A stretch of 64,000 nt of DNA from Eubacteriales bacterium (GTDB taxonomy: Bacteria; Bacillota; Clostridia; Christensenellales; CAG-138), in assembly GCA_021373115.1 (NCBI GenBank), contig JAJFTI010000006.1, positions 1 through 64,000 of the forward strand. The letters are read 5' to 3'. This document shows, in pieces, positions 50,684 through 58,961 of this stretch (its first letter is position 1; every line of letters starts with the position of its first letter). The notes below the pieces were generated by a model. The model did no database searches. It was not told where the DNA came from and worked only from the letters and a program-made list of their open reading frames with translations. Position numbers and translations under genes: made by a program.

Positions 50684-51445
50684 ATGGATATCGATAAACT
50701 CATCCAGGAAGCGGTCAAGAAGATCATGACCGAGGGAACGGAACAACAGCCCTCGACCGGCCGCTACGACGCTTCCTACGCGAAATATATGGATCACACG
50801 GTGCTCAAGCCGGAGACGACGCGCGAGACGGTCAAGCGCTTTTGCGACGAAGCCAAGGAATATGGCTTTGCGAGCGTCTGCGTTAACCCCACGCATGTGG
50901 TTTTCGTATCGGAGCAGCTCAAGGGGACGGGGGTTAAGACCTGCTGCGTCATCGGCTTCCCTCTGGGGGCGAACACCTCGTTTATTAAGGGGCTGGAGGC
51001 CATGGAAGCCGTGAAGAACGGCGCGGAAGAGGTTGACATGGTGATCAACATCGGCGCGCTGAAGGACAAGAACTATTCGCTGGTGTTTGAAGACATCAAG
51101 GCGGTGGTGGAAGCGGCGCATCCAAAGGCGATTGTCAAGGTGATCATCGAAACCAGCGCGCTGACCGACGAGGAAAAGGTCATCGCCTGCGAGCTGGCAA
51201 AGCGCGCAAAGGCCGACTTTGTGAAGACCTCGACCGGGTTTGGCAGCGGCGGCGCGACGGTGGACGATGTTCGCCTCATGAAACGTACGGTTGGCGACGC
51301 GCTGCGCGTGAAAGCCTCTACGGGCATCAACGACCGCGCGACCACGGACAAGATGCTCGCGGCGGGCGCGGTGCGCATGGGCACGAGCAAAGGAATCCTG
51401 ATCGTGAAGGATGAAAAGCCGCCGGAAGACAAGATTGCTTACTAA
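50684..51445 (+). CDS. deoC: Deoxyribose-phosphate aldolase DeoC with encapsulation-like N-terminus
   Basis: 253 residues. Class I aldolase that cleaves 2-deoxyribose 5-phosphate to acetaldehyde and glyceraldehyde 3-phosphate. Active-site features are intact: [12 protein letters not shown] (Asp), [13 protein letters not shown] (Schiff-base Lys) and [10 protein letters not shown] (second Lys). The first 17 residues ([17 protein letters not shown]) form an amphipathic helix followed by a Gly/Gln/Pro linker, the usual form of a BMC encapsulation peptide. It is cargo of the compartment, likely the main source of aldehyde for the aldehyde dehydrogenase encoded downstream. Confidence 0.93.
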   Translation: MDIDKLIQEAVKKIMTEGTEQQPSTGRYDASYAKYMDHTVLKPETTRETVKRFCDEAKEYGFASVCVNPTHVVFVSEQLKGTGVKTCCVIGFPLGANTSFIKGLEAMEAVKNGAEEVDMVINIGALKDKNYSLVFEDIKAVVEAAHPKAIVKVIIETSALTDEEKVIACELAKRAKADFVKTSTGFGSGGATVDDVRLMKRTVGDALRVKASTGINDRATTDKMLAAGAVRMGTSKGILIVKDEKPPEDKIAY

Positions 51446-51478
51446 GCGGCGAATCATCCGGAATAAAAGGAAAAACGC

Positions 51479-52132
51479 ATGGAAAAGGCAGAACTACAGC
51501 GGCTTGTCACGGAGAACGTCGTGAAAAATACGTATGAGCAAACGGGGAAACGCTTCGTGCCTGCCGCCGCGTCGAACCGCCACATCCACCTGTCCGCGCA
51601 GGATCTCGAAGCGCTCTTTGGTAAGGGATATTCGCTGAAACCGGAGCGCCCGCTTTCCCAGCCGGGGCAGTTTGCCGCGGCGGAAACAGTTTCGATATCC
51701 GGGCCAAAGGGAAGGATCGACAACGTGCGCGTGCTTGGTCCGGCGCGAGGCAAGACGCAGGTGGAAATCTTTCTGGCGGATGCCTACAAGCTGGGCATAG
51801 AACCGGTGATCCGGATTTCCGGGGACGTGGAAGGCACGCCGGGGGCGGCCGTTGTCGGCCCGGGCGGTTCCGTCTCGCTGCCGTTTGGCGTGATCGTTGC
51901 GCAGCGGCATCTGCATTTATCCGCCGAACAGGCCGCGTTCCTGAACCTGAACAACGGGGACCTGGTCAGCATTAAAAAAGAGGGCGTTCGCGCGCTGATT
52001 TTTGAAAAGGTTCCGGTGCGGTGCGGCGCGGGACATCAGATGGAGTTGCATCTGGATCTGGAGGAAGCCAACGCGGGCGGCATCAAGAACGGGGAGCTGC
52101 TGGAGATCGTTGCAGTGGAACGGCACGCATGA
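51479..52132 (+). CDS. pduL: Phosphate acyltransferase PduL (PTAC)
   Basis: 217 residues. It converts acyl-CoA and phosphate to acyl-phosphate and free CoA, recycling CoA inside the shell. The two metal-binding His pairs are in ASNRHIHLS (H35/H37) and VAQRHLHLS, with the family's GPGGSVSLPFG between them. The N-terminal about 20 residues (MEKAELQRLVTENVVKNTYE) form a helix that fits an encapsulation peptide. No acetate kinase is in the window, so acyl-phosphate must be used elsewhere. Confidence 0.92.
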   Translation: MEKAELQRLVTENVVKNTYEQTGKRFVPAAASNRHIHLSAQDLEALFGKGYSLKPERPLSQPGQFAAAETVSISGPKGRIDNVRVLGPARGKTQVEIFLADAYKLGIEPVIRISGDVEGTPGAAVVGPGGSVSLPFGVIVAQRHLHLSAEQAAFLNLNNGDLVSIKKEGVRALIFEKVPVRCGAGHQMELHLDLEEANAGGIKNGELLEIVAVERHA

Positions 52133-52180
52133 GCCGAAAAACGCGAAGATCGGCCGAATCGCAGCGATGGAGAGAAGAGC

Positions 52181-52870
52181 ATGAGCCTGAGCGACACGCA
52201 GATCAGCCAGATTATTGAACGCGTGAGTCTCGCGGTTGATCGGAAAGTGAATATGGATGCGCTCAGCGGTAACAGCCAGACAACGGCGGTATTGGTGCCA
52301 GGCTATGTTCCGGCGCCGAAGAAGGCGCTGGCGAGCATTACAAAGCGGTATGGCGATCCGATTCGCCTGCTCTTTTTCGAAGAACCGGCGTTCGAGGCGG
52401 AAGGGATACCGTGCAGCCGGATCGAATGGCCCGCACAGAAGAGCGAGCTGGTGGAACTGCTCGTTTGCGCGGAACATGCCGTTCTGCTCGCGCCCGGAAT
52501 CGGTATGCTCAAACGCATGGCGGGCGGGCAGGAGGAGGACGGCGCGGGCGAGGTATTGCTCCGGCGTGTTCTCTGGGGAAAGCCGGTCGATATCCTGCTG
52601 GATTTCGACCCGCCGAAGTTTCGGCGCGGTACATATTTTGCGCAGATTGCGGAGGCGGTTGATTGCCTTTGTTCCATGGGTGTCGGCGTGTTTGCCTATT
52701 CGCCCTGCGAATCCGCGGCGGTGAACGCCTGCTCGCTTGTGACGGAGCGGGACGTGATTGAAGCAAAGCAAAGCGGGCAGAAGACGATTTACTGCCTGCA
52801 GGAAGCGATCGTTACGCCGCTGGCGAGCGACACCGCGAAGGAACTGCAAATCAATATTGAGCGTGTGTGA
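52181..52870 (+). CDS. Flavoprotein-like protein, candidate novel BMC cargo
   Basis: 229 residues. The N-terminal about 20 residues (SLSDTQISQIIERVSLAV) form a helix much like that of the aldehyde dehydrogenase encoded two genes later (AYTDTQIDSIISETLAKF), indicating encapsulation. The middle has a Rossmann-like arrangement (TAVLVPGYVPAPKKALASIT, HAVLLAPGIGMLKRMAGGQE, then LWGKPVDILLDF), resembling the flavoprotein (PF02441-like) fold. No catalytic function is known here. Its place in the operon suggests a flavin-linked step or structural role. Two cysteine pairs in VDCLCSMG and PCESAAVNACS could be redox-active. Confidence 0.6.
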   Translation: MSLSDTQISQIIERVSLAVDRKVNMDALSGNSQTTAVLVPGYVPAPKKALASITKRYGDPIRLLFFEEPAFEAEGIPCSRIEWPAQKSELVELLVCAEHAVLLAPGIGMLKRMAGGQEEDGAGEVLLRRVLWGKPVDILLDFDPPKFRRGTYFAQIAEAVDCLCSMGVGVFAYSPCESAAVNACSLVTERDVIEAKQSGQKTIYCLQEAIVTPLASDTAKELQINIERV

Positions 52871-52898
52871 CGCAACAGAGCACACAGGGGAGTAGCAT

Positions 52899-53201
52899 AT
52901 GATGATTGGCGTCGTAAAGGGCAGCGTGGTCAGCACCAATAAATCGGAAACGCTTCATGGGCTGAAGCTGCTGGTCGTGGCTCCGCTGGATCTGGATACC
53001 ATGCAGCAGAAGGGGAACCCGCTGGTGGCAATCGACGCCGTTGGCGCGGGGGAGGGCGAAGTGGTTATGTGCTGCAGCGGCAGCTCTTCGCGCCAGACCG
53101 CGTTTACGGACGGGAAACCAAGCGATCTTGCGATCATCGCGATCATCGATTCCATCGACATGCGCGGCGCGCGCGTGTTTGAAAAGTACAGCAGCAAGTA
53201 A
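52899..53201 (+). CDS. BMC-P (EutN/CcmL) shell vertex protein 1
   Basis: 100 residues. The EutN/CcmL oligonucleotide-binding-like fold forms pentamers that cap the shell vertices. GVVKGSVVSTNKSETLHGLK, VAIDAVGAGEGEVVMCCSGS and the C-terminal AIIAIIDSIDM are family features. GGGGAG lies upstream of ATG 52899; ATG 52902 is also possible. Confidence 0.93.
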   Translation: MMIGVVKGSVVSTNKSETLHGLKLLVVAPLDLDTMQQKGNPLVAIDAVGAGEGEVVMCCSGSSSRQTAFTDGKPSDLAIIAIIDSIDMRGARVFEKYSSK

Positions 53202-53232
53202 CCCGTTCGGTTCGGGCTGAAAAGAGGACAGT

Positions 53233-54630
53233 ATGGCATATACGGATACGCAGATAGACAGCATTATTTCAGAAACGCTCGCGAAGTTCCAGAACCAGCC
53301 GCAGCGGGCGCGCGGAAACTGGCTGTGTGAAACGGCGGAGGAAGCGATTGCAAACGCGAAAGCCGCGCAGAAGGAACTGATCAAAATGCCGCTGGAAAAG
53401 CGCGGCCGGCTGATTGAGGCCATGCGCAAAGCCGCACTGAACAACGCGGAATACCTGGCGCGCCTTGCTAACGAGGAAACCGGCTACGGTCGGGTTGCCG
53501 ATAAAACCGCAAAGAATATCCTCGCGGCGGAAAAGACGCCGGGGATTGAAGACCTGCATGCGCAGGCGTTTACGGGCGACTATGGACTCACGCTGGTGGA
53601 GGCTGCGCCGTTTGGCGTGATCGGCTCGATTACACCTTCCACCAATCCGACTTCGACGGTCATCAACAACTCCATCAGCATGATTGCGGCGGGGAACGCC
53701 GTGGTGTTCAACCCGCATCCGGCGGCAAAGCGCGCTTCGCAGGAGGCTATGCGCATTCTCAATGAAGCAATCGCGCAGGCTGGCGGCCCTGACAGCTTGA
53801 TTACCACCGTGAAGGAGCCGACGCTCGAAAGCGGCAAAGCGATTATGGAATCGAAGGATATTCCGCTCCTCTCCGTGACCGGCGGCGAAGCGGTGGTCGG
53901 CGTTGCGATGCGCACCGGCAAGAAGGTCATCGCCGCGGGGCCGGGCAACCCGCCCGTGATTGTGGACGACACCGCCGACCTTGGGAAGGCGGCGAAGGAC
54001 ATCGTGGACGGAGCGAGTTTCGACAACAACGTGGTCTGCATTGCCGAAAAAGAGGTGTTCGCGTATGCGAAAATCATCGACGAGCTTGTCGCGCAGATGC
54101 AGCAGAACGGGGCGTATCTCGTTTCCGGTGAAGATATCGATAAAATCGTGAAAACCGTTCTGGTCAAACAGAACGATATATATGTGATCAACCGCAAATA
54201 CGTCGGCCGGAACGCCGCCGTGATTCTCAAGGACAGCGGCGTGAGCTTTACCGGCGATCCGCGTCTTGTGATTGCGCGCGTGGATAAGAATCATCCGTTC
54301 GTGCGCACCGAGATGCTGATGCCTGTGCTGGGAATTTGCAGTGTTAAGGATATCGACGAGGCGGTGGAGGAGGCGCTCTGCGCCGAGCAGGGCCGCCAGC
54401 ACTCCGCCATGATCCACTCGACGAACATCAAACACCTCACCTACGCGGCGGCCGCGCTGAACACCACGGTGTTCGTAAAGAACGCGCCGTCCTATGCGGG
54501 GCTGGGTTTCCTGGCGGAGGGCTATACCACGCTGACCATTGCAACGCCAACGGGAGAGGGCCTTACGAGTGCGAAGTCGTTTACCCGCGCGCGGCGCTGC
54601 GTACTGCACGGCGATTTAAGAATCGTTTAA
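53233..54630 (+). CDS. Acylating aldehyde dehydrogenase (PduP/EutE family), BMC cargo
   Basis: 465 residues. It oxidises acetaldehyde (or a related aldehyde) with CoA and NAD to acyl-CoA. The catalytic cysteine is C269 in ASFDNNVVCIAEKE; SITPSTNPTSTVINNSIS and AGPGNPPVIVDD are typical of CoA-acylating BMC enzymes. An N-terminal amphipathic helix (about 3-19) followed by a polar linker is an encapsulation peptide. The aldehyde probably comes from the DeoC proteins and the product goes to PduL. Confidence 0.93.
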   Translation: MAYTDTQIDSIISETLAKFQNQPQRARGNWLCETAEEAIANAKAAQKELIKMPLEKRGRLIEAMRKAALNNAEYLARLANEETGYGRVADKTAKNILAAEKTPGIEDLHAQAFTGDYGLTLVEAAPFGVIGSITPSTNPTSTVINNSISMIAAGNAVVFNPHPAAKRASQEAMRILNEAIAQAGGPDSLITTVKEPTLESGKAIMESKDIPLLSVTGGEAVVGVAMRTGKKVIAAGPGNPPVIVDDTADLGKAAKDIVDGASFDNNVVCIAEKEVFAYAKIIDELVAQMQQNGAYLVSGEDIDKIVKTVLVKQNDIYVINRKYVGRNAAVILKDSGVSFTGDPRLVIARVDKNHPFVRTEMLMPVLGICSVKDIDEAVEEALCAEQGRQHSAMIHSTNIKHLTYAAAALNTTVFVKNAPSYAGLGFLAEGYTTLTIATPTGEGLTSAKSFTRARRCVLHGDLRIV

Positions 54631-54654
54631 AACGTAATTCGGAAAGATGGGGTT

Positions 54655-55977
54655 ATGGCGGATACGCTGGAGAGAATTAAAGAGGCGGGCGTGGTCGGCG
54701 CGGGCGGCGCGGGATTTCCCACGCACGTAAAGATCAACTGCAAAGCCGAAACCGTTATCGCAAACGGCGCGGAGTGCGAGCCGCTGCTCAACGTGGATCA
54801 GTGCGCCATGCGGGACGAAGCGGAGCAGATCGTAGCCGGGCTGGAAGCCGTGCTGCAGATCACCGGAGCTGCGCGCGGGGTCATCTGCACGAAGGAGCAT
54901 TACCACGATGCGGTCGTTTCGCTGCAAAAAGCGCTGACTGGGAAAGAAAACCTGGCGCTGAAACTGCTGAAGAGCACCTATCCCGCCGGCGACGAGCAGG
55001 TGATGGTATATGAGGTGACGGGCAGGGTGGTTCCAACGGGAGGACTTCCGCTGGATGCCGGCGCGGTCGTGCTGAACGTCAGCACGCTGAAAAACGTCAG
55101 CCGCGCGTTGGCCGGTTTTCCGGTAACGGACAAGACTGTGACCGTTTCCGGCGAGGTGAGCGTGCCGGTCACGATGGAAGTTCCGATTGGAACGCCGTTT
55201 CAGGCGCTGATCGACCGCGCGGGCGGGCCAAAGAGCGCGGAGGGCTACGTCGCCGTCATCGGCGGCCCCTGCATGGGCGCGCTGGAGCGGGACTGGAGCA
55301 AACCGGTTACCAAGACCACGGGCGGGATCATCGTGCTCAAGGCGGATCATCCGCTTGTCAGAACGAAAACACAGGATTTCGCGCGCGACGTGAAGCTGGC
55401 AAAAGCGGTGTGTTGCCAGTGCAGCCTCTGCACCCAAATGTGCCCGCGCAACGCGCTCGGGCTCAAGGTGGAGCCGCACAAGGCCATGCGCGCGGCGGCG
55501 AATAACGACGGCAAGCTGCTTGGCGACATCAACGGCGTGTTCTCCTGCTGCAACTGCGGGCTGTGCACCTACTATGCCTGCAACTTCGGACTGAACCCTG
55601 CCGCGATGATGACGCGGATGAAGGACGGCCTGAGCCGCGCGGGCGTGAAGCCGGAAAAGAAGATCGCATACCCGGTTTCGGACGGGTACGGGCTTACGAA
55701 GCTGCCGACCTACCGGCTGGAGTCGCGCCTGGGCGTGACGCAATATGAATCGAACGCGCCGTATGTCCGCGAAGCGTTTTCGGTTTCCAGCGTGGCAATT
55801 CCGCTCAAAATGCACATCGGCGCGCCGTCGGAACCCGTTGTTGCGGTTGGCAGCCGCGTGAAGAAGGGTGATTTGATTGCCCGTATTCCGGAGGGCAAGA
55901 TGGGTGCGAACATTCACGCGAGCATTGACGGAACCGTAACGGCCGTCGATGCCCAACAGATCACCATACTGCGATAG
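54655..55977 (+). CDS. pduS: PduS-like flavo/Fe-S electron carrier (RnfC-like)
   Basis: 440 residues. The RnfC-like N-terminal part has AGVVGAGGAGFPTHVKI (glycine-rich NADH/FMN site) and ANGAECEPLLNVD. Two 4Fe-4S ferredoxin-type clusters follow: cysteines at 253/254, 256, 259, 263 (CCQCSLCTQMCP) and 298/299, 301, 304, 309 (CCNCGLCTYYAC). A C-terminal biotinyl-like domain has GAPSEPVVAVGSRVKKGD. PduS proteins pass electrons from NADH to acceptors and bind the Fe-S-carrying PduT shell protein, which is encoded next, so it likely serves redox balance of the compartment. Confidence 0.92.
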   Translation: MADTLERIKEAGVVGAGGAGFPTHVKINCKAETVIANGAECEPLLNVDQCAMRDEAEQIVAGLEAVLQITGAARGVICTKEHYHDAVVSLQKALTGKENLALKLLKSTYPAGDEQVMVYEVTGRVVPTGGLPLDAGAVVLNVSTLKNVSRALAGFPVTDKTVTVSGEVSVPVTMEVPIGTPFQALIDRAGGPKSAEGYVAVIGGPCMGALERDWSKPVTKTTGGIIVLKADHPLVRTKTQDFARDVKLAKAVCCQCSLCTQMCPRNALGLKVEPHKAMRAAANNDGKLLGDINGVFSCCNCGLCTYYACNFGLNPAAMMTRMKDGLSRAGVKPEKKIAYPVSDGYGLTKLPTYRLESRLGVTQYESNAPYVREAFSVSSVAIPLKMHIGAPSEPVVAVGSRVKKGDLIARIPEGKMGANIHASIDGTVTAVDAQQITILR

Positions 55978-55986
55978 GAGCCTGCG

Positions 55987-56535
55987 ATGAACGCATTAGG
56001 AATGATCGAATGCCAGAATATTCCAAAGGGGATTGAAGCGGCGGACAGCATGCTGAAAACCGCGGATGTATCGCTATTAACCGCGCAGGCGGTCTGCGCG
56101 GGGAAATACATTGTGCTGATTTCCGGCGACGTGGCCGCCGTTTCGGCGAGCGTGGATGCGGGAAAGGCGATGTGCGGCGCGAGCTTGATCGACAGCCTGG
56201 TCATTCCAAGCATCCATCCGCAGGTGCTTTCCGCGGTGGCCGCCTGCAGCGACGTGCCGAAACCGAGCGCGCTTGGCATACTGGAATCGTTTTCGCTTTG
56301 CGTGAGCGTAAAAATTGCGGATGCGGCGGTCAAGGCGGCGGATATTTCGCTGATCGAAATCCGTCTTGGGCGAGGGCTCGGCGGTAAGGCGTTTGTCATC
56401 TTTACGGGCGATGTGTCCGCCTGCGAGGCGGCGGTGCGCGCGGCGGAAAACGCGGAGGGCGTGGGCGGAATGATTTCGCAGTCCGTCGTGATTCCTTCGC
56501 CCAATATGGATCTGGTCAGGCAATCAATCTATTAA
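55987..56535 (+). CDS. pduT: BMC-T tandem shell protein, PduT-like
   Basis: 182 residues with two BMC domains (about 1-90 and 93-180), forming a trimer. Cysteine 37 in TAQAVCAGKYIV matches the cysteine of PduT (about position 38) that ligates a 4Fe-4S cluster in the central pore. It follows PduS by nine bases, as expected for an electron conduit across the shell. Confidence 0.92.
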   Translation: MNALGMIECQNIPKGIEAADSMLKTADVSLLTAQAVCAGKYIVLISGDVAAVSASVDAGKAMCGASLIDSLVIPSIHPQVLSAVAACSDVPKPSALGILESFSLCVSVKIADAAVKAADISLIEIRLGRGLGGKAFVIFTGDVSACEAAVRAAENAEGVGGMISQSVVIPSPNMDLVRQSIY

Positions 56536-56559
56536 GCCGAACGGGGGAGGTGGCGCGCT

Positions 56560-56844
56560 GTGTATACCGGAACGGTCATCGGAACGGTCGTGGCAACAAA
56601 AAAATACGAATCCCTGTCCGGCATTAAGCTGCTGGTGGTGGAAACAATAGAAAACGGGAAACCCGCCAAGGTCATCGTCGCCGCGGACGCTACGCGGCAG
56701 GCAGGCATTGGCGACTTTGTCTATCTCATTGGTTCAAAGGAAGCCGCGCTGCTTTTCCGCCAGAAGTATACGCCGGTGGATGCGGCAATTGCGGGATTTA
56801 TCGATCGATACGACGTAATAAGTACAAAGGAGACGCAGCAATGA
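56560..56844 (+). CDS. BMC-P (EutN/CcmL) shell vertex protein 2
   Basis: 94 residues with [20 protein letters not shown] and [20 protein letters not shown] followed by a short C-terminal tail. The start is GTG 56560 with GGGGGAGG upstream. It overlaps the next BMC-H gene by four bases (ATGA). Confidence 0.92.
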   Translation: MYTGTVIGTVVATKKYESLSGIKLLVVETIENGKPAKVIVAADATRQAGIGDFVYLIGSKEAALLFRQKYTPVDAAIAGFIDRYDVISTKETQQ

Positions 56845-57152
56845 AACTTGCACTTGGAATGGTGGAAACAAAGGGGCTTGTCGGCGCGATTGAAGCGGCG
56901 GACGCAATGGTGAAAGCGGCGAACGTACAGCTTGTCGGCAAGGAGAAAATCGGTTCCGGTCTGGTCACCGTCATGGTTCGCGGCGATGTCGGCGCGGTGA
57001 AGGCCAGCGTGGAAGCGGGCGCAGCCGCGGCAAAACGCGTTGGTGAGCTTTACTCGGTGCACGTAATCCCGAGCCCGCACGAGGATGTGGAACAGTTGCT
57101 GGGCGAACAGCCGAAGGCAAAAGCGCCGCAAAAGACCGCCGCAAAGAGCTAG
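56841..57152 (+). CDS. BMC-H shell protein 3 with C-terminal extension
   Basis: 103 residues. The BMC domain is almost identical to the two BMC-H proteins 6 kb upstream, but residues about 88-103 form an extra Lys/Ala/Pro-rich tail ([16 protein letters not shown]) absent from them. The pore loop KIGSG is conserved. The tail may face the cytosol or lumen and bind a partner. It overlaps the preceding gene by ATGA. Confidence 0.93.
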   Translation: MKLALGMVETKGLVGAIEAADAMVKAANVQLVGKEKIGSGLVTVMVRGDVGAVKASVEAGAAAAKRVGELYSVHVIPSPHEDVEQLLGEQPKAKAPQKTAAKS

Positions 57153-57162
57153 AGGCAAAAAC

Positions 57163-57450
57163 ATGAGACTGGCCAGAGTGGTCGGGAACGTGGTCTCGAC
57201 CGTCAAGGAAAAAACGCATTTCCATTATAAACTGCTGATTGTCGATTATCTGGACGGGGAAGGCAAACCGGTCGAAACACAACAGATTGTGTTTGACGGA
57301 GCGGACGCCGGAATCGGCGATCTTGTGCTGGTCAACGTGGATGGCGGCGCAGCGAAGATGCTGCTTGGCGATAAGGAGATCATTGCCGATAACACGGCAT
57401 GCGGCGTGATCGACCACTGGACATTCGACGGGAAGGTGACGGGCAAATGA
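57163..57450 (+). CDS. BMC-P (EutN/CcmL) shell vertex protein 3
   Basis: 95 residues from ATG 57163; AGAGG is seven bases upstream. RVVGNVVSTVKEKTHFHYKL and VFDGADAGIGDLVLVNVDGG are EutN features, and the C-terminal segment (NTACGVIDHWTFDGKVTGK) is longer than in the other two. Its stop overlaps the start of the second DeoC gene. In-frame codons before 57163 overlap the BMC-H gene and are rejected. Confidence 0.9.
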   Translation: MRLARVVGNVVSTVKEKTHFHYKLLIVDYLDGEGKPVETQQIVFDGADAGIGDLVLVNVDGGAAKMLLGDKEIIADNTACGVIDHWTFDGKVTGK

Positions 57451-58187
57451 ACATCAACGATGTGATAAAGAAAGTTACGGAAGAGGTTTATAAACAGATG
57501 GGAACAAGCGGCGAGACGGCGCAGAATACCGGCGGCAACTTCGAGCTGGCGGGGCATATTGAGCATTCGATTCTGAACCCGGATATGACGCGGGAAAAGG
57601 TTATCCGCGAATGCGCGCTCGCCAGACAATATAAGTTTGCCAACGTCTGCGTAACGCCTTATTTTGTGCGGGAAGCGGCGGAAGCACTGAGAACCTGCAA
57701 CGTTGGCGTCTGCGCGCCGGTGGGGTTTCCGCAGGGAGCGGCGTCCACCGCGGCAAAGCTCTGCGAGATCAAAGAGTGCGTGGCAAACGGGGCGACGGAG
57801 CTGGACGTAGAGCTCAACATCGTTGCCATCAAATCCGGCGAGTTTGACGAGATGAAACGCGAGCTGAAGGCCATGGTCGATGCGGCGGGACATGGCGTTA
57901 AGGTGAAAGCCATCTACGAACAGGGACTGCTCACGGACGAGGAAAAGAAGAAAACGCTCGAGATTATCCGGGACGTCGCGCCCGCCTACGTAAAGATTTC
58001 CAACGCGCTGACCGGCAAAGCCGCCTGCAAGGACGACGTTGCGTTTGTCAAGGCGATTGTTGGCAATTCGGTAAAAATCAAGATCGACGGCGGAATTAAG
58101 ACCGCGGCCTTCGCAAGCGAAATTCTTGCTTCCGGCGCGGATCGAATCGGCTGTTCCGCTTCGGTGGCAATCGTCACGGGCGGCTGA
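57447..58187 (+). CDS. Second DeoC-family aldolase, BMC cargo
   Basis: 246 residues. DeoC fold with HSILNPDMTREKVIRECALA, VGFPQGAASTAAK, ELDVELNIVAIKSG (Asp), AYVKISNALTGK (Schiff-base Lys position retained, but the usual TSTG loop is changed to ISNALTG) and KIKIDGGIKTAA (second Lys). The N-terminus MNINDVIKKVTEEVYKQMG is an encapsulation-like helix. The altered loop next to the catalytic lysine suggests a different substrate from the first DeoC. ATG 57447 overlaps the preceding stop; in-frame sequence before it belongs to the other gene. Confidence 0.88.
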   Translation: MNINDVIKKVTEEVYKQMGTSGETAQNTGGNFELAGHIEHSILNPDMTREKVIRECALARQYKFANVCVTPYFVREAAEALRTCNVGVCAPVGFPQGAASTAAKLCEIKECVANGATELDVELNIVAIKSGEFDEMKRELKAMVDAAGHGVKVKAIYEQGLLTDEEKKKTLEIIRDVAPAYVKISNALTGKAACKDDVAFVKAIVGNSVKIKIDGGIKTAAFASEILASGADRIGCSASVAIVTGG

Positions 58188-58199
58188 GCCGGAGGGCAC

Positions 58200-58961
58200 A
58201 TGGATCTCAATTTAAAAGGGAAAACCGCGCTCGTAACCGGCGGCAGCCGGGGCATTGGCAGCGCTATCTGTGCGTGTTTGGCACAGGAAGGCGCAAATGT
58301 TCTGCTGACTTACGTGACAACTGAGGAGAAAGCGGAGGCGGTCGCCGCCCGCTTAACGGAGCAGTACGGCGTTTGCGCGGCGGCAGCGCGGGCGGACGTT
58401 TCGGTGGAGTCCGACGTCCGGGCGCTGTTTCGGTTTGCGGAAAAGAGGTTTCATACGCTGGACGTTCTCGTCAACAACGCGGGCGTCTGTCCGGTGTCTC
58501 CAATTAAGGATACAACCTTCGACACATGGAACCAGGTGATGGCCGTGAATCTGGGCGGCGTGTTTCTTACCTGCAGAGAACTAATAAACCACGCTGTTGC
58601 GGCCGGGAGGCCCGCCTCGATCGTCAACATTGCCTCGGCAACGGCCTACCTTGGCTCTAAAAACGGCAAGACGCATTACGCGGCCAGCAAGGGCGGAGTT
58701 ATTTCCTTTACGGTTTCGCTCGCAAAAGAGGTTGCGGCATACGGAATTCGCGTTAACGCCGTTGCGCCGGGAATCCTGTATACCGATATGACGGCGGAAC
58801 TGCTGGAGCGGGATTTGGAGCACTATAAAAAGCAGATTCCCATCGGACGAATCGCGACGCTGGAGGAAGCGGCATCCGCGGTGGCGTTTCTGGCCGGAGA
58901 TGCGTCCTCCTACATGACCGGTTCCGTTCTCGACTTAAGCGGCGGGCAGCTTGGCCGATAA
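58200..58961 (+). CDS. SDR-family dehydrogenase 3
   Basis: 253 residues with TGGSRGIGSA, LVNNAGVCP, VNIASATAYLGS and HYAASKGGVISF (Tyr-X3-Lys). The start MDLNLKGKTALVTGG echoes the SDR at 49267. It ends the BMC operon 12 bases after the second DeoC. It has no encapsulation-like helix and is probably cytosolic. A 3-oxoacyl reductase cannot be excluded, but the context favours a sugar substrate. Confidence 0.88.
   Translation: MDLNLKGKTALVTGGSRGIGSAICACLAQEGANVLLTYVTTEEKAEAVAARLTEQYGVCAAAARADVSVESDVRALFRFAEKRFHTLDVLVNNAGVCPVSPIKDTTFDTWNQVMAVNLGGVFLTCRELINHAVAAGRPASIVNIASATAYLGSKNGKTHYAASKGGVISFTVSLAKEVAAYGIRVNAVAPGILYTDMTAELLERDLEHYKKQIPIGRIATLEEAASAVAFLAGDASSYMTGSVLDLSGGQLGR

Noticed and set aside
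53269..55956. Long antisense frames opposite the aldehyde dehydrogenase and PduS genes
   Set aside because: Both real genes have complete catalytic motifs; the antisense translations are low-complexity and Arg-rich.
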